Shown here: positions 1 to 13,300 of the stretch, in pieces
Layout: each line of letters opens with the position of its first letter
Position numbering within the stretch: the stretch's first letter is position 1
NCBI GenBank assembly: GCA_963920575.1
Contig: OY986966.1
Location: 1,322,130 to 1,386,129 of the forward strand
DNA length: 64,000 nucleotides
Reading direction: 5' to 3'
Source: Narthecium ossifragum
Taxonomy: Eukaryota; Streptophyta; Magnoliopsida; Dioscoreales; Nartheciaceae
The notes under the pieces: model-generated
Databases searched by the model: none
Told to the model about the DNA's origin: nothing
What the model saw: the letters and a program-made list of their open reading frames with translations, nothing else
Translations under genes and position numbers: made by a program

Positions 1-1
1 G

Positions 2-1218
2 GGAAAGCTCATCAACAAGGAGGGAGAATGGAGACGCCGGAAAATTAACAGACTGTTTTCCAGAGAGGTGGCCGATCAGATCATCTCCATACCCATCCAC
101 CCTGATGAGGAAGGTGACAGGATGACATGGTCACGAGCTACTAATGGGAAGATCTCCTCCAACTCAGCATACCTTATGCTAGATGAACAGAGATTTAAGC
201 CGGAGGTGGGAGAAGGCCAAAAGCTAAGATGGGATGCAATCTGGAAAGGACCGTTCGGCCCCAGGGTGCGTACATTCCTATGGAAGCTCGGCCATGGGAA
301 GGTGCCAACGTTGGATGCTCTGTTCAGAGCAGGGGTGAGTGAAGGTAATATATGCCTAAGATGTAAGGAAACATAGGAGACTGTGCATCATATGCTATTC
401 CAGTGTCGTGACTCCCAGGAAGTATGGGCGAGGTTATTCGGGAACGATATGGAGATGAAACGGAGGAGAGGATGGGAGAACTGGAGAGAGCTGCTCGCCT
501 CAAACAACAGATCGGAGACTTCGAGATTCCGAAAAACCAAACTGGGATATGGTGCATGGATGATCTGGAAAGACAGGAATAACGTCGTCTTCAATGGTCG
601 TGGCGATTCTCCAGGCGTGCTGGCTAGATCAACTCTGTGGCAATCCAAGGAATGGGAGATGAAAGGGCGTGGAAGCAGGAGGAAAGAAGCCGACTCCCAA
701 CCACTTCGACAATGAATCTTTGTTATCCAATCGGACGGGGCATTCTGTCCGACCACCGAACTTGCCGACTTTGGCGCCATCTGCATGAATGAGGAAGGAG
801 AACACGCCTGGGAGATAGAAGCAGGAGGCTTTGCCATTGATGCAAAGGATGCGGAGCTTACAGCTATGGGACTCGCCATCGAGGAAGCAAAAAACAGAGG
901 AATAAGGAGAATGTTGTTTGAGACCGATGCTAAGGACCTGGTTGAGTGCCTGCATGGTAGAAGAACGTGGCCCTATGATATTAGAGAACGGCTTCAGCAT
1001 CTCTGCTTGGTTGTTGCCTCGTTTGAGGAAGTGCATTTTAAATTCATCCCCAGAGAGGATAACGGAGAGGCGGACCGACTAGCGAAGGCGGGCGCAAAGA
1101 AGGCCGCTCAGTTTTGAGGCATGGTGTCTTGGTGTTAGGGTACTAAACCCGGTTTTGTTGTATTTTGTTTCCCCAACCTAGGTGTTCTCACCTTAGGTCT
1201 CAATTCGTCAAAAAAAAA
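2..1218 (+). mobile_element. LINE (non-LTR retrotransposon) 3' fragment
   Basis: One reading frame runs from base 2 to 1117 and encodes the end of a plant LINE polyprotein. First comes the zinc-binding region after reverse transcriptase (FLWKLGHGKVPTLDAL, then CLRCKET and a downstream HHMLFQC). A linker with WMIWKDRNNVVF follows, and then an RNase H domain (IQSDGAF, ELTAMGLAIEEAK, FETDAKDL, IPREDNGEADRLAKAG). The frame is broken by TAG at 374-376 and TGA at 713-715, so the copy is dead. The 3' untranslated part ends in an A-run at 1210-1218. The 5' part lies outside the window. Confidence 0.9.
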
Positions 1219-2868
1219 TGACCTGCATAAACGTTCCAAATAAAACCAAAAGCTTTGAGGCAGCTGGTCTCATAACATTTGCCAATCAATTTTGATATGA
1301 TATGAGAGATGGCTTGGTCCAAGAACAACCATGTATTAGTCTAAGTCAATGTTGTGCGTTGATATCAAATTTGTAGATACTTATGTCGGTATGACTAATA
1401 CCTATGTTATGTTATAACCCACCTTACTTTATATTATAGATTGACCATCCGAAGAGTTTCAAAATCAAATTCCTTGATTTTCCTATAATAGTATATTAAA
1501 CTCTATCTATATATATTTAATTGTTTGCTTTAGTTTGAGACGATACAGGTTAGATCCTTGGTTTTGACTAAGAGGTGTAATTGAGCGACCTTCATGATGG
1601 AACCTAGCTTTTATCAAGTTTGGCTTTGAGTTAATTTCGAGGCATCCATTCTGGTCGAGCTCGAGCTCGAGGTCAACGATCGCTCTATATATGGTTTGTC
1701 AATTTGAACATGTCCTAGTGAACTTAATAAGTCTTAACATGCAACAAAATAGCTTAAATTTAAATCAAACTTGAAATCTAACAACATTTTAAGTTTCATT
1801 TGTCAAATTTAAATCCAAACAGGTTTATTAAACCATCAAAAAAGAAAGAAAAGAGTTGTTAAAAGTGTCATCGAGACTTAACAAGCTGAGATCGATCAAT
1901 GCCGTTGCTGTCTAAGCTCGGCTTTAAATCAGTTTGGAGCCGAACAAAAGTGCTAGCTCGATCAAACTCGACTCATTTAAATCAAGCTGATCGAACTCGA
2001 GCTAAGCTCGAACTAGTAGCTTCACACGTGCCAAGCCCCAACATCCGCGGAACGATATCGTACGTGCACGCGTCACGCGTGCAACCTATGACTCGTGGAT
2101 GCGTCCTTTTACGTGCGTGTCGGCAGTGGTTTGGGCCACATGTCACATGTGCGTGGGTCCCACGGTATGTACCAAGTGATAGGTTATGTATCAGCTGCTG
2201 ATGGGCAATCTCTCGAGTCCAGCCCGAGGGTCGTCGTTAGGTGGCTGCATGCATGAGACATGCATAGTTAACACGTGGGAACTTGTGATCCACAAGTCAA
2301 CTGCAGCCAATGTCAACGGAGGCGGCTGGAGGAAAGGAAAGTTCACATGAAAAAAACAAAAAAGAAATCCACGTGCACGAAAGCTAGACGTCCAATAGCT
2401 AGACGTGGCTAGCTAGCTAGCTCAAAAGTTCCGTTGAAAGAACACCAAGGAAAGAAAGAAAACAACAAAATTTAAAGTTTGAAAACTATGTATGTTTTGT
2501 TTTTGATCCTAATTTTAATCACAGTGGATAAAAAGAGTTTATAAGTAATTTAGGTTCTTAATCATATGATTACGATCGAGAAGAATGTTTAACGACGGAG
2601 GAAACCAGAAATGCGTGAGCAAATGGCATCAATAGAGTTGAGGAATATCTATTATTGGAGAGCAGTAGCAGCCCTACCACTCTACCAGCCCCACCTTAAT
2701 TCCTTTTTATTGCAGATGGCTGAGGAAATGCATCCATTATGGACCAGCCACTCCTCTCACCCACCATTGCTCAATTCTCATAAATATCTTAGTTTTAAAT
2801 TATAATTTTTTTTGCTTTTTGGGCATAAAGATAAAAAGAGCTCTCCATGTTAATTTCCCCTTATTTGG

Positions 2869-2899
<31 letters not shown>

Positions 2900-2935
2900 C
2901 ATTATCATTATCATTATATAAGAGCATGGTTATAA
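1219..2935. other. Intergenic DNA, repeat-derived
   Basis: No supported gene. Between about 1640 and 2010 there are scattered GAGCTCGA/CTCGAGCT words typical of degenerate non-autonomous elements. From 2020 to 2390 there is a cluster of ACGT-core words (CACACGTG, TACGTGCACG, CACGCGTCACGCGTG, AACACGTGGG, CCACGTGCAC). A (TA)n microsatellite lies at 2869-2896. Short open frames here have no recognisable domain. Confidence 0.6.
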
Positions 2936-3248
2936 AATAACTTGACTTTGTCTTATGTGGAGCGTACGTGAAGGGGGAGTTAGTGGGGGAGAGAGGGAGT
3001 TAGTGAGGAGTTATTGAGGAAGGTGGTGAGAGAAGGTAGTTACTTACTAATCATCCTTATATGATAGTAAGGTAGTTATTCCATTGTCCTATTGTCACTC
3101 CTTTATTCTACGTGACATCCTATGTGGCACCTGACATTCTACATGGCATCCTATGTGGCATGGGTGATTGGTTAGAGGTAGTGGGTGAGTGGTTGGTTAG
3201 GAGTAGTTGGTGGGTGGTTACCCTACCAGGTGATAGGGGCACCACTAG
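2936..3248 (+). mobile_element. Probable non-autonomous Helitron, 3' end (copy 1)
   Basis: The right end has a stem-loop (3221-3238, CCCTACC/GATAGGG with one mismatch), a short spacer and the terminal tetranucleotide CTAG at 3245-3248 followed by T. This is the layout of a Helitron 3' terminus. About 200 bp are shared in the same orientation with a second copy ending at 49996: AATCATCCTTATAT, CCTATGTGGC, GGTGGTTACCCT and CCACTAGT. The 5' terminus (TC after a host A) was not located, so the left boundary is approximate. Confidence 0.55.
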
Positions 3249-3949
3249 TATATATATATAGCACTTCTATTTAAAGAGGCGAATACGATATATTAATTAT
3301 TGTATCAAAATCAATCAGCAATTATCTCAAATAAATTAAACTGGCGGAAAAGAATGAGATTGATTATTGAAAAAAACAAGAATTTCGAAAATAAGAGTTA
3401 GAAAGAAAAAAATATGCACATTTTCTTTGTTCAGATTAATACTGACGTGGCAAACCGTGATAGGTCTGAAATCGAAGCTGGGGCCTACAGGTCTCCCCTC
3501 CAACTGCCAGATGTTAATACGTGGTTAGCTGGAATGGATGTTCGCTGTCTCGTATCCTTTATCATACACTGTTTACTGTTAGATTTGAGAGATGTGATCG
3601 AAAGATTCCATCACTACTACTGCCACGTGTCAGTCAACCCACTGCATCCGACCCGAATCCGACCGTTCCCATGGCACGCTCCCCGGAACACCTCTCCCAC
3701 CATCCTCGTTTGACTTCTCTCCCAGGTCATAATTACCCCTCTCTCTCTCTCTCTAGAATTAATTATTCGGCTGAGGTGAGGTAAGCGTACCGCAGCCTAA
3801 GCTCCATAAACACAGGCCCAGTCAACGCCGTGCTAGATTTCAACCCAGGGCATAGTAAAAGTCAACTTCCTCCATCTCCTCTTCTCTTCCCCCAAATCCC
3901 AGCTCTCTCCGTTCCCACGCAGCTCTTCTCTCATTCTCGAGAGCCGGCC

Positions 3950-6900
3950 ATGGGCAACAGCGTAGCCAAGCTGTCGCCTTGCTGCGGGGGCTACGCTGGC
4001 GCGCCCCGGCGTAGTCGTCGCCACGTCTCCGTTGCGGTCACGTCCGAGCCCTTCGACGATGGCATCGGCCACTCGTTCCGCTACGTCCGCCCCGACGCCC
4101 CTGACGTCGCCGCGGCTGGATCCAAGATCGGGAACCTCGAACAACGCCACCACCTCTCAGAGGAGGCCACCACCACCTTCTGCTCTATCTCCGGCGCGGC
4201 CCTCAGCGCCAATACGGCGACCCCTCTATCGACATCCTCCCTGCTCCTCCTCTCATCTATCTCCGATCCGAGCGCCACCGCTGCCGCCTTTGAGAGCTCC
4301 AACAGCTTCACCTCCGGCCCGCTCCAATTCGTCCCCCGCTACCCTTCGGGACCCGCCTCTGCCCCCCTCGATTGCGGTGGATTCTCCTCCGGCCCACTCG
4401 AGGGGGGCTTCCAGTCCGGCCCTTTAGAGAAGGGCTTCTTCTCCGGACCCCTCCGCCGAAGCCTCTCTCATGGCGGGCGCAGCGACCCCCTCCGCCTCCC
4501 CCGCCCACGCCGCATCCTCCGCACCATCTCCAAGGCAGTCTCCCGCACGCTCTATATAAGAAAGCCCGACTTGGTCGATGCTGATCGCTCGAGCCCAGAT
4601 AAATGCGACGATCCCAATCGCCTGGATTCGATGAGAAACAGCAATCTCCAGTGGGCGCAGGGAAAGGCGGGCGAGGATCGCGTCCATGTCGTCGTCTCCG
4701 AGGATCGTGGCTGGCTCTTCGTCGGAATCTATGACGGATTTAACGGTCCAGATGCCACCGATTACCTACTCTCCAATCTCTACTCCGCCGTCCAACTGGA
4801 GCTCAAGGGCCTTCTTTGGGATGATTCTTATGAAGCCATCAAGCCCGGCGATGATCCATTAGAGCCCAATTCACCGATCCGAGATTTCAATCATACAGGA
4901 CTAAACCAGAGTCTGAACAGGGGAAAGAGGAACGTGGGCCGGCGAGGAGGGCCGGCGAGGAGGTGGGAGGAGAACCAGAGGAGGTGGAAGTACGAGTGGA
5001 GCAGAGAAAGACTGGAGCTTGAACAGAAACTTAAGGAGTACTCAGGGCGATCGAGCTCGGCGCCGGCGGTGAACCACCAGGCGGTGCTCAAAGCTCTGTC
5101 CCAGGCTCTGAGGAAGACAGAGGAGGCCTATTTGGACGTCGCCGACAAGATGTTGTCGGAGAACCCGGAGCTGGCGCTGATGGGCTCCTGTGTTCTGGCG
5201 ATGCTGATGAAGGGGGAGGACGTGTATCTGATGAGCGTCGGCGATAGCCGTGCTCTTCTGGCGATGAAGGCCGAGCCGGATGTGTGGGGATTCATGGGCA
5301 GGCAAAGATCGGATCTTGAACGGATTAAAGAGGAGACATTGCATGATCTTGAAGCACGGGATCAGAGCGATGGGCTGACAAAGTTGGCAGCCGTGCAATT
5401 GACCTTGGATCATAGCACCTGTGTTCAAGAGGTTAGTGGGTCAGCTGCCATCCTTCTTCATATATGTTTATTTCCTTTAAACTTGTGTTTTTGAATCTAA
5501 TTCTTGTTCTTCTTATCGGTTTAGGAAGTTCGCAGAATAAGGAAGGAGCATCCAGATGATGATTCCGCCATTGTCAATGATCGCGTGAAGGGATCGTTGA
5601 AGGTTACAAGGGCTTTTGGGGCCGGCTTTCTCAAACAGGCAAGCCCAGATTCATACCAAATTTTAAATTCTTTGTTCTTTAATGATCTTAGATCTACTCA
5701 TTCCGTGAACTTCCATTCAATCTGCTTATTAGATACGTTTTTCTAGTCGATGAATATGGATACAACGGGCTGTCATTGATTTGCGTGAGAATGAATTCCA
5801 TGTTATAGCATTTGCTAATTATTCGAGCTGATGGCTAATCAGCTTGCTAGTAGACATCAATTGTGAACTAATCTTGAGAGGTATGAATAATGGAGATTAA
5901 AGGACATACCATTTTACTCATTGTGCCAACAGCCTCTTTGACATAGGTCTACTATGTTCAAGAGCATTTCCTTGTTAGCTGAGTATAGGAAGGAAATAGC
6001 TGTCCTGTGGACTAACGCTTTAATATGCAATGGTCTCTTCTGATCGAAGTGCTGTAGGCTTTTAACAGCAGCTTATAATAGCGAAATTATTTTAGGTTTG
6101 TCCAGAAGAAGACAAGGAAAAGAATGGAGAATGACTTATGAGACTGAATTTTCGTATGATGTGTAGACTGCCATTTTGCAGTAAATGCCTGCACTCTGAT
6201 GGATATTGTCACTGGATTTTGGCTTCAAGAGCTGAGAATTACTTTTTAATGTCGTCTCTCAGTTTGATCTAATATTTCATAGTGGAAATTATAATTACAG
6301 TGATCATAGTATGATTCATGGTTCCTGTGGCTCAAGCTGATTGCGATTAATTGTATACAATACTCGAATGATGTGTTGATGGTGCTTTAGATTGCCAGAT
6401 GTTTTGCATGCTCAATTTAGCAAACTAATGTGCTTTCAGCAAAAAAGTCTTCTGATCTTTGTTGCTCACTTCGCAAAAAACAAAAAAAAAAAGTCTTCTG
6501 ATCTTTGTTTAGTCTAAATTATGCAATGATGTACTGGCTTTTGGATATGACAGTTCTTTCTAATACCTCTCTTTGTTTCCTGCAGCCTAAATGGAATGAT
6601 GTGCTACTAGAAATGTTCAGAATTGATTACGTTGGCACTTCGCCGTACATCAACTGCAACCCATTCCTATACCACCACAAACTTCGCCCGAAGGACAGAT
6701 TTTTGATCCTGTCCTCCGACGGGCTTTATCAGTACTTCACTAATGAACAGGCAGTAGCTGAAGTGGAATTATTCATCGAATTTGTTCCTGAAGGAGATCC
6801 TGCTCAACACTTAGTCGAAGAAGTCCTTTTTCGTGCAGCAGAAAAGGCTGGTAAGATCCAAAGCCCCAATACAGTGAAAAACATCAAAAAAGAAAAACAT

Positions 6901-7052
6901 AGTGATATGTTCTAAGTATTCCGTTGACGATTGCAGGCATGGATTTGCATCAACTGCTCGAGATACCACAAGGAGATCGACGGCGGTATCACGATGACGT
7001 TTCTGTGATCGTGATTTCCTTGGAAGGAAGAATATGGAAATCCTGCGTGTAA
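3950..7052 (+). CDS. PLL: Protein phosphatase 2C, POLTERGEIST-like (PLL) type
   Basis: Four exons (3950-5431, 5525-5638, 6586-6850, 6937-7052) join in frame to 658 residues. PP2C motifs are visible in order: [18 protein letters not shown] (~257-274, metal-binding DG), GSCVLAMLM...VGDSRALL (~411 on), LTLDHS before the first intron, [15 protein letters not shown] (~569) and [14 protein letters not shown] near the end. The PP2C core is split by a basic insert, and the N-terminal ~230 residues are a Ser/Pro-rich extension with repeated SGPL words, as in the POL/PLL family. MGNS with nearby Cys residues fits N-myristoylation and palmitoylation. In Arabidopsis, POL/PLL phosphatases act at the plasma membrane in meristem signalling; which member this is remains uncertain. 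The start was chosen because the upstream extension of the frame has no ATG. Intron 2 (5639-6585) begins with GC, not GT. Confidence 0.93.
6443..6509 (+). mobile_element. Ultra-short retroposed tail in PP2C intron 2
   Basis: A 21-base sequence (6443-6463) is repeated exactly at 6489-6509. Between the copies is only GCTCACTTCGC followed by an A-rich tail with one C. This is the signature of target-primed insertion of an extremely 5'-truncated LINE or SINE end with its target-site duplication. Confidence 0.75.
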
Positions 7053-8521
7053 CTATGTATACAAAGAGAGTCGGAAATATACACAGATTCACAGAAAGTT
7101 TGCGCTTTTTCTGTGTTTTCTGGCTCACCATTGTACAATAGCAGTTGATCCTGAGGAGAGAGGCCTGATGCAGATTTACCGGGCAGTGGTGAGGGCTGTA
7201 AAGGTACAAGAGTTGATTCAATTTGATTCAAGAAAGCATAATTGTAGTTATTTAATAAATATTCTCCCCTGGAGATCCATTTATTCAGATTAATTGGTCC
7301 CCTTCTTTCGCCCCTTTGTTTGTCTCCTGTGCAGACTATATATATATATATCACACGAATGTCAATGTTTGGAATAGACTGAAAGCAGTTGACCCAAATC
7401 ATCTCAGGATTTGCTGCTTTTATGGTAAACTTATCTCAACAAGTTGTATGAAGAACAGCCATTTTAAAGCTTTCTCAATCTGCTTTGCAGTTCTGCAAAC
7501 ATTCAAACTCTGTTTTGAGTGGTTGTTATGCACTGGAGACTTGAAAATAAGAATAGAAATCTATCAACTTCAAATGCTCCTAATTTCAAAGAATGGTTGT
7601 TAAGTTTCCTACTCTGCTTCATAAATCGCTGAAACAAATTGAACTTGACTGCTATTATATATTGACAAAGATATCATGTTAGTTCCTCAGAACCACTCAT
7701 CGAGGAGTTCTTTATGGATCCATACTGTTGACAAATATGCATTCGCATGTGCTGATGAAATTAACTATGCTTAAGCTTTATACATGTGAATCTAACAGCC
7801 AAACAGTTAAAAAAGAAAAAAGAAAAAAAAAAAGCCAAACTCCTGAATCGTTTTAAAATGTAACCAAAAATAAAGTTCTTGTTTTTTTACAGCTACAACC
7901 CTACAACGACTCCAAGTTTAGCTCAGGATCATCCTTTTCTTAAAGGAGGCAGTTAAACAATCATGTCATCTCCAATTATAAGCATTCTAAAGCAACTAAT
8001 GCCGATGATTATTCGTAATGACCAACTAATCTGCCATATTGGATCAATTATCCATTTAAAAATATATATAAAGTAGTTATTATCAGCCATGATGATAATA
8101 TATCCTCCGTTTATCTCTTCAACAACTTCAACTAACACTCAACAATTTATTAGAAAAATGAAACGTTTCGGTTTCGGTTCCGTTCCAGTTCCTGTTCGTA
8201 TCAGCACTCCAATAACATGGATTGCCGTCCCGGTGGCATATGTCGTGTCGGCAGCCTGCCGGCATGGATGCGACGCTCCCGTGCCATTCTCGTTTTTCTT
8301 CCTCCTCCTCCTTCTTTTTCTTGGCACGGTATGGGGGGTTTCGATGCCGCTAATCCCATGGCACGGTACATGCTGGGTGGCACGCACAGTGCCGCCCGCG
8401 TGCCGAATGGCACGCACAGTGCTGGTCGCCACAGAAATCCATGAGCAGCAGTGATGGTTGAAACTCGGAATACAACATGAGTTTCAGGTACTCCAACATG
8501 AGACCATTTCTTGCTAAAACT
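7053..8521. other. Intergenic DNA
   Basis: Contains the 3' untranslated region of the PP2C gene and AT-rich spacer. From about 8130 to 8460 a GC-richer repeat-like patch carries several GGCACGG/GGCACGCACAGTGC words. Long open frames on both strands of this patch have low-complexity composition and no recognisable domain, so I call no gene. Confidence 0.5.
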
Positions 8522-9071
8522 TAGTGATGGCAACGGGACGGATCGGGCGAATATTGGAAATACCATACCCGTCCCCGCACTCCTCCGCCCATACCCGCAC
8601 CGCCCCGTCCCCGCGCGGATAATGGGGATCGCGGACCATAACCATCCCCGCGGGTACGCGGATATTACCCGCAACCCGCGGTTATCCGCAAAACCTAAAA
8701 AAACCATTCAATTAGCATTAAGCCTCTAAAATCTAAATCTAAATTCACCAAACTATCATCAACATTCGGTCTCTAAAATCTAGATACACCAAACAGTCAT
8801 CAACAATTAGTCTTTATTAGAGTATTATTACAAAAATAGACTCTCTAAAATCCACCAAACCAATATTTAGTGGCGGGGCGGGACGGATATGCGGGGCGGG
8901 GCGGATAGCGGGGCGGATATTACCCAATACCATAATCCGCCCCTTACCCGCGCGAATTTTAAATTTGTAAACCATACCCGTATCCACGGGTAAAAAATCT
9001 ATACCATACCCGTCCCCATCGGTGTGAATCCAATCGGTTATCCAGCTGGACGGTCAATTTTGCCATCCCTA
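8522..9071. mobile_element. Non-autonomous hAT element with TIRs and 8-bp target duplication
   Basis: The ends are TAGTGATGGCAA (8522-8533) and TTGCCATCCCTA (9060-9071), inverted repeats matching at 11 of 12 positions. They are flanked by CTAAAACT (8514-8521) and CTAAAACC (9072-9079), an 8-bp target duplication with one difference. The subterminal DNA at both ends is rich in ACCCGTCCCCGC-type words and the middle is AT-rich with no transposase. Length is 550 bp. Confidence 0.9.
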
Positions 9072-10318
9072 CTAAAACCTATACATTTTAAGCTGAAACG
9101 GACCGGTATCGGTGAACCTTTCAAACCATGATTTATTTTATGCCCAGACATATCAGATACAAAAAAAAAAAAAATTCTTCAATAAAATTAACGAGATTGA
9201 CACGTTCTAGAAATTAATGGCGTGTATTCCTATATGAGTTTCCTCACCAGGGGACTGGGATTATTTTCTTGATAGATTCTGGTAAAAATTAAACTGCTTA
9301 CCACATATATATATATATATAAAGAATCACTTCTTCGACATGAACCGATTGGTATAGCGTATAAACACCCTCCCTCATCCTCCTCACGTTTTAAATTATC
9401 AATATAATCGATTAATTAGAATAAGTCTTGCATCTCCACCCCTAAACTATACGTGCAAACGTTACCATCAAAGAGTTGTGGATTTATAAGCTATATTGGA
9501 TGATGATGCAATGGAAATATAACCTCTCGTGTGCTTCACGGTGTGGTCAACGTCAAAAGGGTGTCATCAACGTCAGAAAAGCGCCGAAGTCAACGCTTGC
9601 ACGCTTGTGCGTAGATGGAACTCCAGAGTTGGATAAAATATTATCCGAATCCAACCGTCTTGCCGGGTGCCGATTCTTGACCCGGTTAGAAGATGGAATA
9701 TTCTTAAAATATTTTTAGAATATTCTTGAATTCATTATTAATTTTAAATTTTATGTCTAAATAATTTTCTCTATTTCAGGTAATTATTATAAAATTATTT
9801 TCACTTTCTACTCTATTTTTTTTCTTATTTTAAATAATCATTACAAAGTTACTTAATTCAAATAAAATTATCTCCGTACCAAACGAGCCTTTATAATTTT
9901 TATCAGATTTTGAATCGGATTTGTGGATTTTGCCCCCTATCATTATTTAGATGGGGGTTGGGGGGATAGATAGCCAGGGTTCGTTTGGAAATATGTTTGT
10001 ACTACTTAAATGTACTTTTTTTTTTTATTTCGATTAAATATAATTATGTTCATAATAACTCTATTTGAAAAGTAAAGTAAACACGTGAGAACGACGTCCG
10101 CGTTGAAGACAAAATAGTTTTAGCGATGTTTTTATTTGACAGCACCTCAATATATATTAATTAGTAATGTTCCGTACCAAATAAACAGATACCGGAATCA
10201 CTACGGTTTACGAACCCACAACATACACTTCAGTCTTATAAAACACATCGCGCGCTCAGACGGAGCATAAAGCCGACCGGAGCTTTCACGTGAGGCGCGT
10301 GGGTTGGACTCGGCGGGA
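9072..10318. other. Intergenic DNA upstream of the U-box kinase
   Basis: AT-rich spacer with a short (AT)n run near 9306-9320 and no recognisable coding signal. The GC content rises sharply near 10260, just before the kinase gene start. No TATA box could be assigned with confidence. Confidence 0.4.
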
Positions 10319-13300
10319 ATGGAGCTTCTCTTCCCCTCTCCGCTGCCGCGCCCCGTCGCCGACCGGCTCGATCGGCCGCCGTCGGCGGCCTCCATCCGGG
10401 GGGTGTTTGGGCGCTTGTCGCCGCCGAGGTCGCAGGAGACCAGGGATTGCGTCCATGTCGCGGTGGGGAAGTCGCAGGAGAAGACGCTGGCCTTGCTCAA
10501 GTGGACTTTCCGGCGGTATAAGTGCCGGGAAGTTGTCATGATTCATGTCCACCAGCCGTCTCCGAGGATCCCAACACTAAGTCTATTTCTTGCTTCCGAC
10601 CTCTATTGTGTTAATTGGGTTTTAAGTCTTTTATCCTGTTTTCGCTAGCCTTTCTTATGTTCTAGTTGTCTGTGAAATAGATTTTATGTTATCTGTGTGC
10701 CTAGAATCATTAATGGCTTTCTATTTTTTTTTGCGGGTGATTGTAGTTCGTGGCTTTTTTGTGATATTTTTAATCGAAGGCTTGCTGAGATGCTAATGAA
10801 TCGTTTCTTTTTTATGCTAATACTCAATATTGTTGCTAAAACCATTAAATTTCTCGCATTTTTGAGGGATCTTGGAACTTCATATTGTTTGATTTTTCGC
10901 AAGCTGAGTCTGTTTGTGAAGCTGCTTCTTTTCGGTAAATTTCATCTTGTTAGTATCATGGATTGTGCGACCTGAGATTTGTCCGAGCTTAATAGTTATT
11001 TGAAAGAATGAATTGTTCCGAAATCTAGAGAATTTAAAGAACTTTTTAGGACTTTGCTGCAGTATATGCTGGAATGAATATGGTGGCTTTTGTGTCACCT
11101 GAAATCCTTTGTAGAGGGCATGGACTCACATCTCAAGCCTTACCGCTAAGACTTCTCCTTTAACCCTGTTTTCACAGCTCGTCATTCTTTATCTGAAACC
11201 AATTCCTTGGGGGCTTAAGACCACTGTGTTTCTTCTAAAGTCTTTGAATTATTTGTTTGATTTAAAAATATAATATGATTTGCAGTGGGACATATGCCGG
11301 CAAGTCAAGGAAGTGAAGAGGTGGTGTCTGCATATCGTAGAGAGGAGTGGCAAGACACAAGGAAAACTCTATTGAGCTATCAGAGTATCTGCTATAGAGC
11401 TCAGGTAATTCTCTATCTAGATCATGCTAATATGGCTTCACAAGTGAGCATCAATCAGCTTTGGATGATATGGCTATGCTTTAAATGTGCTCTGTAAGAT
11501 GGCCATGGTGGTATCAGTATTCGTTCTTTAAGAAAAGCTGGAGCCATCATTTAGACAAAAACCATATATTCGTGTGATCATAGGCATCTATGAGTACATG
11601 TTTATATACGTGCCGGTATCTTTTTTATAACTCCAAACATATGTCTCTAGTCTTGATCTTATCTTACTAAAAGATAATTATTTGCTTCAAGAGTCATATA
11701 AGTCTGGAATATCTGTTTAACTGAAGTGGCTATATGCAATTAAAATAACCTCTCTTCTTAATATACGGCCACATCTTTTGATGAGTTTCCCTCCACACTC
11801 TCTTTCATGCTTTGGATTTTCATTATGGTCATTGTGCTATTTGCTAATGACTCTCTGTACAATAATTACTCTAGGTGCAAGGAAGCTTTATTGTCATTGA
11901 GGCTTCGCACATTCAGAAAGGAATTGTTGATCTGGTTACGACACATGGAATTAAGACTCTTGTTGTGGGAGCAACATCAGATAGGTAAGTCGGTATGTAT
12001 GAGAAGGAATCTTGCTGTATTTTTTTGTTCTCTGCTAATTTGTATATCACAATAGTAATATCTTACACAGCTGGAAATAAGCGCATGTTATGTGATGGAG
12101 AATTATTTCATACCTTAGGTGCCAATTCTGTGTCTGCTATAGGTAGCAAATTAACCTGCACATCGTTTTACAATTTCACATATCAGTGTCCTAGTGGAAT
12201 CATCTTGGACAACTGCAGGAAAATAGGAAATTGCTGCAATTGTCCTAGCGTCCTAGTGGAAGAAGTACAACATAGGAGCTGAAATAAATAGTCTCTTTGA
12301 GTAGTTTTACAACAAGATTCCAAATTTATAGGAAAATAATATCCCCATTGTTACTTCTCATCTGAATTATGGACAGGGTTGAGATGTCTTGTTTTGAAAC
12401 GTTGTCTGGCGTTATCTGTTCTAACAGTAAGCTATTTGTAGAAATCTATCCTTCAGATATCTTCTTAAACAGCTAAATCTTCGTCCTGCATATATGCAAA
12501 TCACATGCACGAAATACCATGTAAGTTTGTCTCAAAAAGGAAGACAGCCAGGAAGACAGCCATTGCTCACTTTGAATGCATTCTAGACTCCTATGATTTG
12601 ATCTGCCTTGATAGATAGATTGCCGTACTTTGTTTCTTCTTCTCCTCCTTTCCAGCGTGCCGTATATATTGGTCAACATCTATTCTGCCATCTGCCACGT
12701 CTTTTGTCTAATCAGTCTTGCATCTATTTTGCTTTTTTTTAAGTCATGAATTTGTATTATACTTCTATACCAAGTTCTCTCATAGTGTATCTCTGATAAA
12801 TCTCAGCTGCTGCACGGGAGGGAAGTCTGGCATGACAACTTATATTGCAAGGAATGCTCCGCTCTTCTGTGAAGTATGCTTTGTCAACAAAGGAAGACAT
12901 GTCTGGACAAGGGAAGCTAGTGAAGGCACAGACACTCCAGTATCACGTTTCAGTTCAGATGTACCAACATCCACAGAGAAGCCCAGTCCAAGATCATTAG
13001 ACGATCACCAAAACGAGTCCGAGCTTAACGAAGAAGATTTTAAATCAGCATTTCTTGGTAGGAATATTGATACCTTGGTAACTGATTCTAGTGTTCAGGG
13101 TAGCACAAATTGGACCGAAGCAGAAGCCTCAACATCAAGGAATCCAGAGTCCTTTACCTTGCCTGCTAATAGACACTTCTCATCAACATCCAGGTTCAAG
13201 GTATTTCTATTATGGTCGTCACTTCTGGAGCATGTTTATTAAACTTTTAAGGAATTGTGGCTGTTGTTTTTTATTTAAGGAAGAACTTGACCTAAGGATC

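Noticed and set aside
3833..4687. Minus-strand and alternate-frame open frames over PP2C exon 1
   Set aside because: GC-rich coding DNA produces long shadow frames. Only the frame joining to the PP2C exons has family motifs.
8139..8707. Overlapping open frames on both strands near the hAT element
   Set aside because: They run across the element boundary, have repeat-like composition and show no domain or splice structure.
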